Positions 41,541 to 50,693 of a stretch of 64,000 nt of DNA are shown piece by piece. Where the stretch lies: contig NZ_LMEP01000022.1 in NCBI RefSeq assembly GCF_001426405.1, positions 272,066 to 336,065 on the forward strand, written 5' to 3'. The DNA comes from Streptomyces sp. Root1304 (GTDB lineage Bacteria; Actinomycetota; Actinomycetes; Streptomycetales; Streptomycetaceae). The notes below the pieces were generated by a model. That model was not told the DNA's origin, searched no databases, and was given only the letters and a program-made list of their open reading frames with translations. The position numbers and the translations under genes are program-made. Numbering within the stretch: the stretch's first letter is position 1; each line of letters starts with the position of its first letter.

Positions 41541-42809
41541 GTGAGGTGCTCACGCACATGCCGCAGGCGCGTCTGCGCGGGAGTCGCGGGGATCGCGGCT
41601 CTCGGGATCTTCGCCGCGCCGGCCGGCGCGGGGACTGCGTTCGCCGCCGACCCACCCGTCCCCGCCCCCTTCGCCGCGCCGGCCGCGCCCTCCGCCTCCG
41701 CGTCGGCCCGGTCGGACTTCCCCGAACTCACCCCGGCCGTCGCCGCCCGCCTCGACCAGGCGATCCAGGACGTGCAGAAGGAAGCCGGGGTTCCCGGCGT
41801 GACCGTCGCCCTCTCGGCCCCGGGGAAGGGCACGTACATCCGGTCCTTCGGCGTCGCGGACACGGAGACCCACCGGCCGATGGAATCCGGTCTGTACATG
41901 CGGATCGGCAGCGAGACCAAGACCTTCACGGTGACCGCGCTGCTCCAGCTCGTCGACCGGGGCAAGGTGGGTCTGGACGACCCGATCTCCCGGTACGTCG
42001 ACGGCGTCCCGAACGGCGACAAGATCACCCTCCGCCAACTCGCCGCCATGCGCAGCGGCCTCTTCAACTACACGGCGGACGAGGACTTCTTCAAGGCGCT
42101 GACCACGAACCCCGAGCGCTCGTTCACGCCACAGGAACTGCTCGACTACGCGTTCGAGCACCCGGTCCAGTTCCAGCCCGGCGCCGGGTTCGAGTACTCC
42201 AACACGAACACGGTCGTCCTCGGCCTCGTCGTGGAGAAGGTCGGCGGCATGCCGCTGCAGGACTTCATCCGGAAGAACATCGTCGGCCCGACGGGCATGT
42301 CCCGCACGTCCTTCCCGACGGACGCCGCCTTCCCCAGCCCGCACACCCACGGCTACACCGAGCAGACCGCCTCGGGGCAGCTGGAGGACGCCACCGACTG
42401 GAACCCGTCCTGGGGCTGGGCGGCCGGCGCGATGATCTCCGACCTCCAGGACCTGCGGACCTGGGCCCGGGTCGTGGCGACGGGGACGCTGCTCACCCCG
42501 AAGACCCAGGCCGAGCGCCTCAGGGTCTATCCGGGGGACACCCCCGGCTCCGGATACGGGCTGGGCATCTTCGACATCCAGGGCTGGATCGGCCACAACG
42601 GCTCCCTCCCCGGCTACCAGTCCCTGACGGTCTATCTGCCGGAGGCCAAGGCCACCCTGGTCATCCTGCTCAACACGGACGTCACGCACGAGGGCAGCGC
42701 CCCCAGCACCCTCTTCGGCAAGGCCGTCACCCAGATCGTGACGCCGGACCACGTCTACGACATCCCGGTCCCGGCGGCTCCGCCGAGCGAGGACCCGGGC
42801 GCGGAGTGA
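41541..42809 (+). CDS. Secreted serine hydrolase (class C beta-lactamase/DD-peptidase family)
   Basis: A 422-residue exported protein. An Arg-rich N-terminus and hydrophobic core are followed by AGAGTAFA and a Pro/Ala-rich linker. The serine hydrolase domain has the S-x-x-K motif as SETK (in MRIGSETKTFTV), Y-x-N as YSN (FEYSNTN), and the third motif as HNG (IGHNGSLPGY). That order and the length match Streptomyces R61-type DD-carboxypeptidases and class C relatives, acting on peptidoglycan stem peptides or esters. GTG 41541 has GGGAGG six bases upstream; a GTG at 41508 would add 11 residues. Confidence 0.9.
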   Translation: MRCSRTCRRRVCAGVAGIAALGIFAAPAGAGTAFAADPPVPAPFAAPAAPSASASARSDFPELTPAVAARLDQAIQDVQKEAGVPGVTVALSAPGKGTYIRSFGVADTETHRPMESGLYMRIGSETKTFTVTALLQLVDRGKVGLDDPISRYVDGVPNGDKITLRQLAAMRSGLFNYTADEDFFKALTTNPERSFTPQELLDYAFEHPVQFQPGAGFEYSNTNTVVLGLVVEKVGGMPLQDFIRKNIVGPTGMSRTSFPTDAAFPSPHTHGYTEQTASGQLEDATDWNPSWGWAAGAMISDLQDLRTWARVVATGTLLTPKTQAERLRVYPGDTPGSGYGLGIFDIQGWIGHNGSLPGYQSLTVYLPEAKATLVILLNTDVTHEGSAPSTLFGKAVTQIVTPDHVYDIPVPAAPPSEDPGAE

Positions 42810-42855
42810 GCGACCGGCCGGGCGCGGAGTGACCGAGGACCCGGGCGCGGAGTGA
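42795..42855. repeat. 23-bp-spaced tandem repeat at a gene end
   Basis: CCGGGCGCGGAGTGA occurs three times (42795, 42818, 42841), each start 23 bases apart. The stop codon of the serine hydrolase is the TGA of the first copy. Copy-number change would alter the 3' region but not the protein. Confidence 0.8.
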
Positions 42856-42963
42856 CCGTCGCGGGGTTCCCTCCCCCGCCGCGCGACAACCCTGCTGATA
42901 ATGTCGGAAATGCCGCATTTGACCTGTGGCACGCAGCCGTGCCGCCGTACAACGGGAGCAGGA

Positions 42964-43431
42964 ATGACCGGTGGACCCGAGCCCATCAGCGACGTCGCCC
43001 GCGAGGCACTGGAGCGGGAACTCGACGATCTGCGCACCGAACGCGAGGCCGTCGCCGTCACCCTGCGGGGCGGGGGCGGCGACCAGACCGGTGACCGCGC
43101 CGACCAGGCCGACGAGCTCGAACGCGCCACGGAACTCGACCGCCTGGACCGCCGCATCGAGGAGATCCACGGACGGCTGAGCGAGGCGAAGGCCGCCGGA
43201 GCACCCCGTACGGACGCGATCGGCGTGGGCAGCACGGTGACCGTACGGTTCCAGGACGGCACGGACACCACCGTCCAGATCGGTGAGGTCGCCGCCGTCC
43301 TCGACCGGACGATGGTCACCGCCGACAGCCCGCTCGGCAGCGCCCTGCTCGGCCACCGCGCGGGCGACACCGTCGGATACGTGACGCCGGACGGGCCGGC
43401 CACCGTTCTCGTCCTGTCGCTCGGCGACTGA
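42964..43431 (+). CDS. GreA/GreB-family-like protein
   Basis: A 155-residue protein with the layout of transcript cleavage factors. The N-terminal half (about residues 10-75) is a charged antiparallel coiled coil (ALERELDDLRTERE ... ELERATELDRLDRRIEEI). The C-terminal half is an FKBP-like GreA_C domain, with IGVGSTVTVRF, then SPLGSALLGHRAGDTVGY typical of that domain. True GreA has acidic residues at the coiled-coil tip; here the tip region is GGGGDQTGDRAD. Stand-alone relatives bind RNA polymerase and can also be regulators (Rnk-like). GGAGCAGGA precedes ATG 42964. It is four bases ahead of the membrane-protein gene, in one operon. Confidence 0.85.
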   Translation: MTGGPEPISDVAREALERELDDLRTEREAVAVTLRGGGGDQTGDRADQADELERATELDRLDRRIEEIHGRLSEAKAAGAPRTDAIGVGSTVTVRFQDGTDTTVQIGEVAAVLDRTMVTADSPLGSALLGHRAGDTVGYVTPDGPATVLVLSLGD

Positions 43432-43434
43432 CCG

Positions 43435-44277
43435 GTGCCGGACCCACGACCCGACGGGGACCACTCGGGGGCCGAGGCCGAGGCCCGTGATCAGGAGCAG
43501 GTCAAGGAGGCCGATCGCAGGGGCGGTCCGGGGCACACGGTCCTGCTCGCCCTGGCGCTCGCGGTGCCGGTCACCAAGGTGGCGTACACCGTCGGCGGCG
43601 GAGAGGCCGTCCGCGACGTGTTCGTCGGCATGGAGCTCGCGAACTGGCCCGACGTCCTGATCGGCATGATGATCACCGACCCGCTGCTCGGCTCGGTCCT
43701 CGCCGTCGTCATCTCGCGGGTGGTCTTCGCCCTGTTCGCGGCGCGCGGCGCCGTCCCGCTCGGCGGTGGCTTCGTCGGCGCGGCCCGGCGCGCCGCCCTC
43801 ACGATCGTGAACCCGGTCGCCGTCGGCGTGATCGACGCCTGTCTCTTCGGCCCGTGGTGGGGACTCGGCACGGGACTCGCCGCGTACGCGCTCCGCCAGG
43901 GCGTCGTCGTGGAGTACCGCACGGGGCGGCGGCGCTCCCACCACCACCGGAGCCGTCCGGGCGCGGACAGCGCGTACCGGCCGCCCGCCTGGCTGCGCCG
44001 GGCCGCCGGTGTGGAGCAGTGGGTGGCACTCGGACTGACCGTGGTCGTCCTGCCGTTCCTGGCCTTCGCGTCGGCGCTCGACGGCCGGGCGTGGACCTCG
44101 ATCGTCGAGTGCCAGGTCACGGACGGCACCCGGACGACGAGCGACCGGCTGATCGAGCTGGGCCGCAAGGGCAACGGCGTCGTCGGCTGGAACCTCGCGA
44201 CGGACGAGGTCTCCAACGGCCTGGGTTGTGTGGGCGTCGAGAGCCTCTACGTACGCGAACCGTGGTGGCGCGGCTGA
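43435..44277 (+). CDS. Integral membrane protein of unknown function
   Basis: A 280-residue protein with a charged N-terminus, then about five to six hydrophobic segments. Between segments lie VTKVAYTVGGGEAVRDVF and WPDVLIGMMITDP. A short Arg/His-rich loop (about 160-180) precedes the last segment. The ~65-residue C-terminus after the final membrane segment contains two Cys (IVECQV and GLGCVG), which may form an extracellular disulfide. The family is not recognised. GTG 43435 lies four bases past the GreA-like stop, so the two are one operon. Confidence 0.65.
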   Translation: MPDPRPDGDHSGAEAEARDQEQVKEADRRGGPGHTVLLALALAVPVTKVAYTVGGGEAVRDVFVGMELANWPDVLIGMMITDPLLGSVLAVVISRVVFALFAARGAVPLGGGFVGAARRAALTIVNPVAVGVIDACLFGPWWGLGTGLAAYALRQGVVVEYRTGRRRSHHHRSRPGADSAYRPPAWLRRAAGVEQWVALGLTVVVLPFLAFASALDGRAWTSIVECQVTDGTRTTSDRLIELGRKGNGVVGWNLATDEVSNGLGCVGVESLYVREPWWRG

Positions 44278-44335
44278 CCGGTCCGACGGGCGCCCCGGAT
44301 GCCCGCACCGCCCGGTCGGGCCTCCCGCTCGCCCG

Positions 44336-44388
44336 CGCCCGGCGGTCCACCGCCCCCGGCGGTCCACCGCTCCGGGCGGTCCGCCGCC
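44336..44388. repeat. GGCGGTCCRCCG short tandem repeat
   Basis: Three copies of a roughly 15-base unit containing GGCGGTCC lie between the membrane protein and the convergent DUF1345 gene. Each unit can fold as GGCGG/CCGCC, so the block may end both transcripts. Confidence 0.55.
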
Positions 44389-45024
44389 TCAGCCCGTCAC
44401 GATGCCCGTGACCAGGTTGATCGTGGTCGCCAGGATGCTCGCGCCGAAGACGTACGACAGCAGGCAGTGGCGCAGGGCGACCGAGCGGATCGTCGTGTCG
44501 GAGACGTTGGTGTCGGAGACCTGGTAGGTCATGCCGAGGTTGTAGCTGAAGTAGAGGAAGTCGCTGTAACGCGGGGACCGGGGGGCGTTGAAGTCGATGC
44601 CGCCTCCCGGCTTCCGGTAGTAGAGGTACGCGTATCGGGTGGCGTACATCAGGTGCAGGGCCGCCCAGGCCATGAACACGCCGGCGAGCGCCGTCGCGGC
44701 GGCGGCGTGGCTCAGGTCGGACCTGCCGACCAGGAGCAGGGCGACGATGCCCACGAGACCGCTCACCGCCGTGCCCACGACGGCGAGTTCCTCGACGACG
44801 GGCCGGAACTCCTCGCGGCGTACGTTGCGGTGGGTGGTCAGCGCGTCCATCGGCCACAGGGCGATCCACCCGGCGACGACGAACAGCGTCTCCGCCACGG
44901 CGATCCCCGTGAGGATGCCGAGGGGGACGTGGGTGAGCGCGGCGACGAGCCAGCCGGCCGCCGCACCGACGACCATGGACGCGGCGAGCCGGGGTACGGC
45001 GGCGAACAGCAACCGAGGGATCAT
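44389..45024 (-). CDS. DUF1345 membrane protein
   Basis: A 211-residue protein with about five membrane helices. The DUF1345 pattern is visible in the pair of membrane helices around HLMYATRYAYLYY and in FLYFSYNLGMTYQVSDTNV, followed by RSVALRHCLLSYVFGASILA. It is therefore assigned to this family of unknown function, found across bacteria. ATG 45024 is used. It reads in the same direction as the encapsulin operon, 71 bases downstream of its stop. Confidence 0.88.
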   Translation of the reverse strand: MIPRLLFAAVPRLAASMVVGAAAGWLVAALTHVPLGILTGIAVAETLFVVAGWIALWPMDALTTHRNVRREEFRPVVEELAVVGTAVSGLVGIVALLLVGRSDLSHAAAATALAGVFMAWAALHLMYATRYAYLYYRKPGGGIDFNAPRSPRYSDFLYFSYNLGMTYQVSDTNVSDTTIRSVALRHCLLSYVFGASILATTINLVTGIVTG

Positions 45025-45095
45025 GGCGCGGCTCCCGGGCTCCGGGCTGGGGTGGGGGCGGGGTGGGGCCGAGGCGCGGGCCCGGACCGGGGCCG

Positions 45096-45938
45096 TCAGC
45101 CTTCCAGGACGACGACGGCCTCGTCCGTGTAGGTCCGGAACGTCAGCGTCTCCTGGAAGTAAAGCTGGACGCTGGTCGCGTCGTGCCCCGTGTAGCCGAT
45201 CGCCAGGTCCTGGCCGATGACCAGCTCGAAGTCGCCGCCCCGCGTGGACAGGACGAAACCGCCGCTGAGGGCCGGGGCCCAGATCGGGGAGCCGTCCAGC
45301 ATCCGCCCGAGGTGCGCGGCGATCGGGTAGCCGTGGTCGGAGGTCTCGCTGACCGCGCGGTACTCGTCGGGGCCGAGGAGCAGGGCGTACGGGCCGTCCA
45401 CGCCGGCGAGGCGCAGCGCCGTCAGCGCCCGGCTCACCGCGTCCGGGTAGTCACGAGGCTCGGCGGGCAGCCGTACCACCGGGTTCGAGGAGCGGGCGCG
45501 GAGACCGTCGACGCCGGCTGCCCCGTACCCGTCGAAGATCGCCCGGTCCTCGACGAACGCCATCGCGCGGGCCGCGTCCTTGACGGGCTGCCAGTCGGAG
45601 TCCTTGGCCCCGCGCTCGACGTCGTCCACGGCGGCCCGCGACACGGTGAACGGCACCCTGAGCTCGACGAGCGGCTTCGACTCGCGCAGGTGCGCCGTGA
45701 CGCCGGGGGCGGGCGGGCTCATCTCCGTGAGGTGCCCGGTGCCGACGGCGGAGAGTTCCGGACCGCCGGGGTCGGGCACGTCGACGACCCGGCGTCCCGC
45801 GACGTTCCGCCGGAAGGTGCGGCGGGCCTCCTCCTCGATCTCGGCCCAGGCCGCCGGGGTGATCGGGGCGAGTTCGCGGTGCAGGTTGTTCGTGGTGAGT
45901 CCGTGCGGCGCGGCGGGTGTGGTGTCGGGGGTCGTCAT
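45096..45938 (-). CDS. Family 1 encapsulin shell protein
   Basis: A 280-residue HK97-fold shell protein. Hallmarks are LAPITPAAWAEIEEEARRTFRRN at the N-terminus, RVVDVPDPGG, LVELRVPFTVSRAAVDD, DAARAMAFVEDRAIFDGYG and the C-terminal LAIGYTGHDATSVQLYFQET. These follow Brevibacterium linens linocin/encapsulin closely in order. It should assemble into a ~24 nm cage. The gene lies six bases after the DyP peroxidase stop on the same strand, with AAAGGAGC inside the end of the peroxidase gene as its ribosome site. The peroxidase is the expected cargo. Confidence 0.93.
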   Translation of the reverse strand: MTTPDTTPAAPHGLTTNNLHRELAPITPAAWAEIEEEARRTFRRNVAGRRVVDVPDPGGPELSAVGTGHLTEMSPPAPGVTAHLRESKPLVELRVPFTVSRAAVDDVERGAKDSDWQPVKDAARAMAFVEDRAIFDGYGAAGVDGLRARSSNPVVRLPAEPRDYPDAVSRALTALRLAGVDGPYALLLGPDEYRAVSETSDHGYPIAAHLGRMLDGSPIWAPALSGGFVLSTRGGDFELVIGQDLAIGYTGHDATSVQLYFQETLTFRTYTDEAVVVLEG

Positions 45939-45944
45939 GGGTGC

Positions 45945-46928
45945 TCAGGCTCCTTTCAGGCCGCCGATGCCGAGGGTCTCCCCCCGGCGGGCGGCGTCCG
46001 GCGGCGCGGCCGGCAGGTCGTCGAGGAAGTCGGCGCTCGGCACGAAAAAGAGGCCGCCGGTGACGGCCCGGGAGAAGTCGAGGATGCGGTCGGTGGTGCC
46101 CGGCGGGTCGCCGAGGAACATGTTGCGGAGCATCCGTTCGGTGACGGAGGGGGTCCGCGCGTACCCGATGAAGTACGTGCCGAACTCGCCGCCGCCGACC
46201 CGCCCGAACGGCATGTTCGCGCGGAGGATCTGCCGGGTCACGCCGTCCTCGTCGACGATCGTGTTCAGCGCGACGTGCGAGTTCGCCGGTTTGACGTCGT
46301 CGGGCATCTCGACGTTGGACGCCTTGGCCCGCCCGATGACCCGTTCCTGTTCCTCCACGGTGAGCGCGTCCCAGGCGCCCATGTCGTGGAGGTACTTCTG
46401 CACCACGACATAGCTGCCGCCGCGGAAGCCGGGGTCCTCGTCGCCGATGTGGACGGCTCCGGCCGCCACCGCGCCCGAGGGGTTCTCGCTGCCGTCGACG
46501 AAGCCGAGGAGGTCGCGTTCGTCGAAGTAGGTGAATCCGTGGACCTCGTCGACGACGGTCACCGCGCCGCCCAGCCGGTCCGTGATCAGCCTGGCCAGCT
46601 CGAAGCAGAGGTCCATGCGCCGGGCGCGCAGATGGAAGAGCAGGTCGCCCGGGGTGGCCGGGGCGCGGTGCCGGGGTCCGGCCAGCGGCGTGAAGGGGTG
46701 GAGTTCGCGGGGGCGGGGGCCGCCGACGAGCCGGTCCCAGCCGTCGGACCCGATGCCCGCGACGCAGGCGAGACCGGCGTCGCGCAGCCGGAACGAGACG
46801 GAGCGGGTCAGGGACGACAGCTCCTGGAGCCCGTCCCTCACCGTGGCCTCGCCGCCCGGGTTGACGGTGGCCACCAGGAAGACGGCGGCCCGGGTGGGCG
46901 ACGTGACGACGGGCTGGACGACGACCAT
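45945..46928 (-). CDS. DyP-type heme peroxidase, encapsulin cargo
   Basis: A 327-residue dye-decolourising peroxidase. GFVDGSENP (about residue 140) is the DyP GxxDG motif, with the distal Asp. The heme-ligand His lies in ANSHVALN (about 217) and the distal Arg in RANMPFG. The last ~25 residues, after a Pro/Ala/Arg-rich linker, end in GETLGIGGLKGA, a match to the encapsulin cargo-loading peptide (typically SLGIGSLK). The enzyme should therefore be packaged inside the cage made by the next gene. ATG 46928 has GGGAGC upstream. Likely role: peroxide defence or oxidation of aromatic compounds. Confidence 0.93.
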   Translation of the reverse strand: MVVVQPVVTSPTRAAVFLVATVNPGGEATVRDGLQELSSLTRSVSFRLRDAGLACVAGIGSDGWDRLVGGPRPRELHPFTPLAGPRHRAPATPGDLLFHLRARRMDLCFELARLITDRLGGAVTVVDEVHGFTYFDERDLLGFVDGSENPSGAVAAGAVHIGDEDPGFRGGSYVVVQKYLHDMGAWDALTVEEQERVIGRAKASNVEMPDDVKPANSHVALNTIVDEDGVTRQILRANMPFGRVGGGEFGTYFIGYARTPSVTERMLRNMFLGDPPGTTDRILDFSRAVTGGLFFVPSADFLDDLPAAPPDAARRGETLGIGGLKGA

Positions 46929-47047
46929 GGCGCTCCCGGCCGGAAGGTGATCAGCAAGGATCAACAAGAGGGAAGAATAGGGACAGCGTCAGCGTAGGGG
47001 CGCACGATCGGAGCCGCAGCCCGACGGGGGCGCGAGGCGGGGCACCT

Positions 47048-47133
47048 ACGGGGATACGCCGAAGGCGGGCGCCGCACGCACGGGGATACACCGAAGGGCG
47101 GCACGCCCCCACCCGAGTGGCACGCCCCCACCC
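47048..47133. repeat. Two pairs of direct repeats in the intergenic region
   Basis: ACGGGGATACRCCGAAGG occurs at 47048 and 47080, and GGCACGCCCCCACCC at 47100 and 47119. They lie upstream of the FdhF-type gene and of the divergent peroxidase operon. Such paired sites could bind a regulator, but no arms form a clear palindrome. Confidence 0.6.
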
Positions 47134-47217
47134 CCGGCCATAGCCTGCCGAAGGATGGCGATTCCTCCGCCATGCCCCTGTTTGCCCGTTTTCCCCATGG
47201 TGAAAGGGTGGAGCGCC

Positions 47218-49548
47218 TTGAGCACCGACCAGGAAGCGCAGAACGCCGCGGAGGCGCCGGAGCCCCTGGAGCCCAGGGTGGGTCCCGCCCCCGAGGGGGA
47301 CCCCGAGTTCCACCCCTACCACCACCCCGCCGCCGGCTGGGGCGCCGCGAAGAGCGTGACCGGGTTCCTGGTACGCGAAGGGGCCCTGGTCGACGGGCCG
47401 CGCGCGATCATGAGGATGAACCACGAGAAGTCCGGCTTCGACTGTCCCGGCTGCGCGTGGCCCGACGACACCAAGGGCCTCCACCTGGACATCTGCGAGA
47501 ACGGCATCAAGCACGTCACCTGGGAGATGACCCGCAAGCGGGTCGGCCGTGAGTTCTTCGCCGCCCACACGGTGTCCGAGCTCGCCGAGTGGAGCGACTA
47601 CGACCTGGAGAACGAGGGCCGGCTGACCGAGCCGATGGTCTACGACCCGGCCTCGGACCACTATGTGCCGATCACCTGGAAGGACGCGTTCGAGGTGGTG
47701 GGCCGGGCGCTGCGCGGCCTCGACGACCCGAACCGGGCGTCGTTCTACACCTCGGGGCGACTCGGCAACGAGGCCACCTTCCTGTACCAGCTGATGGCCC
47801 GTGAGCTGGGCACGAACAACCTGCCCGACTGCTCCAACATGTGTCACGAGGCGAGCGGCCGTGCCCTTCAGGCCTCCCTCGGCACGGGCAAGGGCACGGT
47901 CGACCTCAAGGACTGGGAGAGCGCCGACGCGCTGTTCGTCTTCGGGGTGAACGCCGCCTCCAACGCGCCCCGGATGCTGACCGCGCTCGCCGAGGCCCAC
48001 GACCGCGGCGCGCGGATCGTGCACGTCAACCCGCTCGTGGAGGCGGCGGCGACCCGCACGATCGTCCCGCACGACTTCACGGACATGGCGCTCTTCAAGG
48101 CGACGAAGACGAGCACCCTGAACCTCCAGCCGCGCATCGGCGGCGACATGGCGCTGATCCGCGGCATGGCCAAGGCGATTCTGGAGCTCTCCGCGACCGA
48201 TCCCCGGGCGCTCGACCGGGAGTTCATCGACCGTCACACCTCGGGCTTCGAGGAGTACCGCGCGGTGTGCGAGGCCACGCCGTGGGAGGAGATCGAGCGG
48301 CAGTCCGGGCTGAGCCGGGCCGACGTGCTCGACGCGGCCCGGGTGTACGGCGACGCCGACCGCAGCATCATCAGCTGGTGCCTGGGACTGACGCAGCACG
48401 AGCACGGCGTCGACACGGTCCGGGAGATCGTCAACCTGCTGCTGCTCCGGGGCAACCTGGGACGGGAGGGCGCGGGCCCCTCGCCCGTACGCGGTCACAG
48501 CAACGTCCAGGGCAACCGGACCTGCGGCATCGACCACCGCCCCGGCGACGCCTTCCTCGACCGGCTCGGCGAGGTCTGCGGGATCGAGCCGCCGCGCGAG
48601 CACGGCATGGACACCGTCCGTACGATCCAGGCGATGGGACGCGGCGAGATCGAGGTGTTCGTCGGCATGGGCGGCAACTTCGCCCTGGCCGCCCCCGACA
48701 CCCCGGTCACCTACGCGGCGCTGCGGAACTGCGGGCTCACCGTCCAGGTCAGCACCAAGCTCAACCGCAGCCACATCGTCCACGGCAAGCAGGCCCTCAT
48801 CCTGCCCTGCCTCGGCCGCACCGAGAAGGACCACCAGCGCAAGGGCGTGCAGAGCACGTCCGTCGAGGACTCGATGAGCATGGTCCATCTGTCCCTCGGC
48901 ATGAAACGCCCGGCGTCGCCGCACCTGCTGTCCGAACCGGCCATCGTCGCCGGGATGGCGCGGGCCGCGCTCCCCGACAGCGCCACCCCCTGGGAGTGGT
49001 ACATCGAGGACTACGACCGCATCCGGGACACCATGGCCCGGGCCCTCGACGGCTTCGAGGACTTCAACCGGCGGGTCCGTCTGCCGCTCGGCTTCCGCAT
49101 CCGGCAGCCGGCCCGCGAGCTGGTCTTCCTCACCCCGTCGGGCCTCGCCGAGTTCTCCAGTGCCCCGCTGCCCGACGTCGTGCCCGAAGCGGGCACCCTG
49201 GCGCTCGGCACGATGCGGTCCCACGACCAGTGGAACACCACCATCTACTCCGACGACGACCGCTACCGCGGCATCAAGAACCTGCGCACGCTCGTCTTCA
49301 TGAACCGCGCGGACATGCGCGAGCGCGGGATCGCGGACATGGGCCCCGTGGACATCACGAGCACCGCGAAGGACGGGAGCAAGCGGCACCTGAAGGGGTA
49401 CCTGGCGGTCCCGTACGACATCCCCCGGGGCTGCGCGGCCGGGTACATGCCGGAGATGAACGTGCTGTGCGCGCTCGTCGACTACAGCACCCAGAGCGAC
49501 CAGCCGATCATGAAGCACGTCAAGGTGACCATCGATCCGGCGGCCTGA
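47218..49548 (+). CDS. FdhF/YdeP family molybdopterin oxidoreductase
   Basis: About 776 residues of the molybdopterin-dinucleotide oxidoreductase family (formate dehydrogenase alpha-like, YdeP branch). The N-terminal iron-sulfur region is reduced to FDCPGCAWPDD, with two cysteines where full formate dehydrogenases have four. SNMCHEASG is at the molybdenum ligand region. ALFVFGVNAASNAPRM and VHVNPLVEAAATRT shape the cofactor-binding domain, and SPVRGHSNVQGNRT and GTMRSHDQWNTTIY follow. TTG 47218 is preferred for GGTGGAG upstream; ATG 47197 is the alternative. The substrate may be formate or an unknown compound. FdhD downstream should sulfurate its cofactor. Confidence 0.88.
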   Translation: MSTDQEAQNAAEAPEPLEPRVGPAPEGDPEFHPYHHPAAGWGAAKSVTGFLVREGALVDGPRAIMRMNHEKSGFDCPGCAWPDDTKGLHLDICENGIKHVTWEMTRKRVGREFFAAHTVSELAEWSDYDLENEGRLTEPMVYDPASDHYVPITWKDAFEVVGRALRGLDDPNRASFYTSGRLGNEATFLYQLMARELGTNNLPDCSNMCHEASGRALQASLGTGKGTVDLKDWESADALFVFGVNAASNAPRMLTALAEAHDRGARIVHVNPLVEAAATRTIVPHDFTDMALFKATKTSTLNLQPRIGGDMALIRGMAKAILELSATDPRALDREFIDRHTSGFEEYRAVCEATPWEEIERQSGLSRADVLDAARVYGDADRSIISWCLGLTQHEHGVDTVREIVNLLLLRGNLGREGAGPSPVRGHSNVQGNRTCGIDHRPGDAFLDRLGEVCGIEPPREHGMDTVRTIQAMGRGEIEVFVGMGGNFALAAPDTPVTYAALRNCGLTVQVSTKLNRSHIVHGKQALILPCLGRTEKDHQRKGVQSTSVEDSMSMVHLSLGMKRPASPHLLSEPAIVAGMARAALPDSATPWEWYIEDYDRIRDTMARALDGFEDFNRRVRLPLGFRIRQPARELVFLTPSGLAEFSSAPLPDVVPEAGTLALGTMRSHDQWNTTIYSDDDRYRGIKNLRTLVFMNRADMRERGIADMGPVDITSTAKDGSKRHLKGYLAVPYDIPRGCAAGYMPEMNVLCALVDYSTQSDQPIMKHVKVTIDPAA

Positions 49549-49773
49549 TCGCCCCCGCTCCCCTGCTCCCTCTGCCCCGCTGGGCAGTACCGCAAGAGCC
49601 TCTCTCCTTGTGTGATCGGCGCCACCGATCCGTCCTCCCCGCCACTGTCCCCTGACACCGGTACCGGGGTCGGCGCCGGCCGCGGCCCCGTGACAGAGTC
49701 GTACCGGGCCGCCCGAACAGGCACGACCACCACACACACCGTCGGAGCGGCGCTCCGGGGACAGGAGCGAACC

Positions 49774-50610
49774 ATGGGCCGAGTGACCGTACGGCGGCGC
49801 GTCCTGCGCGTGCGGGAGGGGGACGCCTCCTACCGCCCGGACACCCTGGCCGCCGAGGAGCCGATGGAGATCCGCGTCGGCGGACGGCCGCTGACGGTGA
49901 CGATGCGCACCCCGGGTGACGACTTCGACCTGGCGGCCGGGTTCCTGGTGAGCGAGGGCGTGGTGCACACGGCGGCGGACGTGGCCGGCATCCGGTACTG
50001 CGCGGGCGCCACCGCCGACGGCGGCAACACGTACAACGTGGTCGACGTCGGGCTCGCCCCCGGTGTGGCCGCCCCCGACGCGTCCCTGGAGCGGAACTTC
50101 TACACGACCTCGTCGTGCGGGCTGTGCGGCAAGGCCAGTCTGGACGCGGTGCGCACCACGGCCGCCTGGTCGGTGGCCGAGGACCCGCTGCGCATCGGTA
50201 CGGACGTGCTGGCGGCGCTCCCGGACCGGCTGCGGGCGGCGCAGCGGGTGTTCGACACCACCGGCGGGCTGCATGCCGCCGGGCTGTTCACCGCCGAGGG
50301 CGAGCTGCTGTGCCTGCGGGAGGACGTCGGCCGGCACAACGCCGTGGACAAGGTCGTGGGCCACGCCCTGCGGGAGGGCCTGCTTCCGTTGCGCGGGTCG
50401 GTCCTGATGGTGAGCGGCCGGGCGTCGTTCGAGCTGGTGCAGAAGGCGGTCATGGCCGGGATCCCGCTGCTGGCGGCGGTCTCCGCGCCGTCCTCGCTCG
50501 CGGTGGACCTCGCGGCGGAGAGCGGTCTCACCCTGGTCGGCTTCCTGCGCGGTGCGTCGATGAACGTCTACACGGGAGACGAGCGGCTCGATCCGCTGCC
50601 CGTGGCCTGA
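49774..50610 (+). CDS. fdhD: FdhD, sulfurtransferase for formate dehydrogenase maturation
   Basis: A 278-residue protein that moves sulfur from a desulfurase to the molybdenum cofactor. The catalytic CxxC is present as TTSSCGLCGKAS (Cys about 115 and 118). TMRTPGDDFDLAAGFLVSEG opens the domain. REDVGRHNAVDKVVG and VSGRASFELVQKA are conserved binding segments, followed by GMPLLAAVSAPSS-like sequence. ATG 49774 has AGGAGCG upstream. It lies 225 bases after the oxidoreductase on the same strand and probably serves it. A strong hairpin follows. Confidence 0.93.
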   Translation: MGRVTVRRRVLRVREGDASYRPDTLAAEEPMEIRVGGRPLTVTMRTPGDDFDLAAGFLVSEGVVHTAADVAGIRYCAGATADGGNTYNVVDVGLAPGVAAPDASLERNFYTTSSCGLCGKASLDAVRTTAAWSVAEDPLRIGTDVLAALPDRLRAAQRVFDTTGGLHAAGLFTAEGELLCLREDVGRHNAVDKVVGHALREGLLPLRGSVLMVSGRASFELVQKAVMAGIPLLAAVSAPSSLAVDLAAESGLTLVGFLRGASMNVYTGDERLDPLPVA

Positions 50611-50693
50611 CCTGCGGCGATCGACGTCGTGGGAGGCCGTCCGAGCCGTGGGGTGCCGTTCCGCGCGACCGGTGCCGCGCGGGGGCCGTACGG

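Noticed and set aside
46951..50364. 1137-residue minus-strand open frame over the FdhF/FdhD region
   Set aside because: Antisense shadow of two genes with unmistakable family motifs. No ribosome site or recognisable domain in the shadow.
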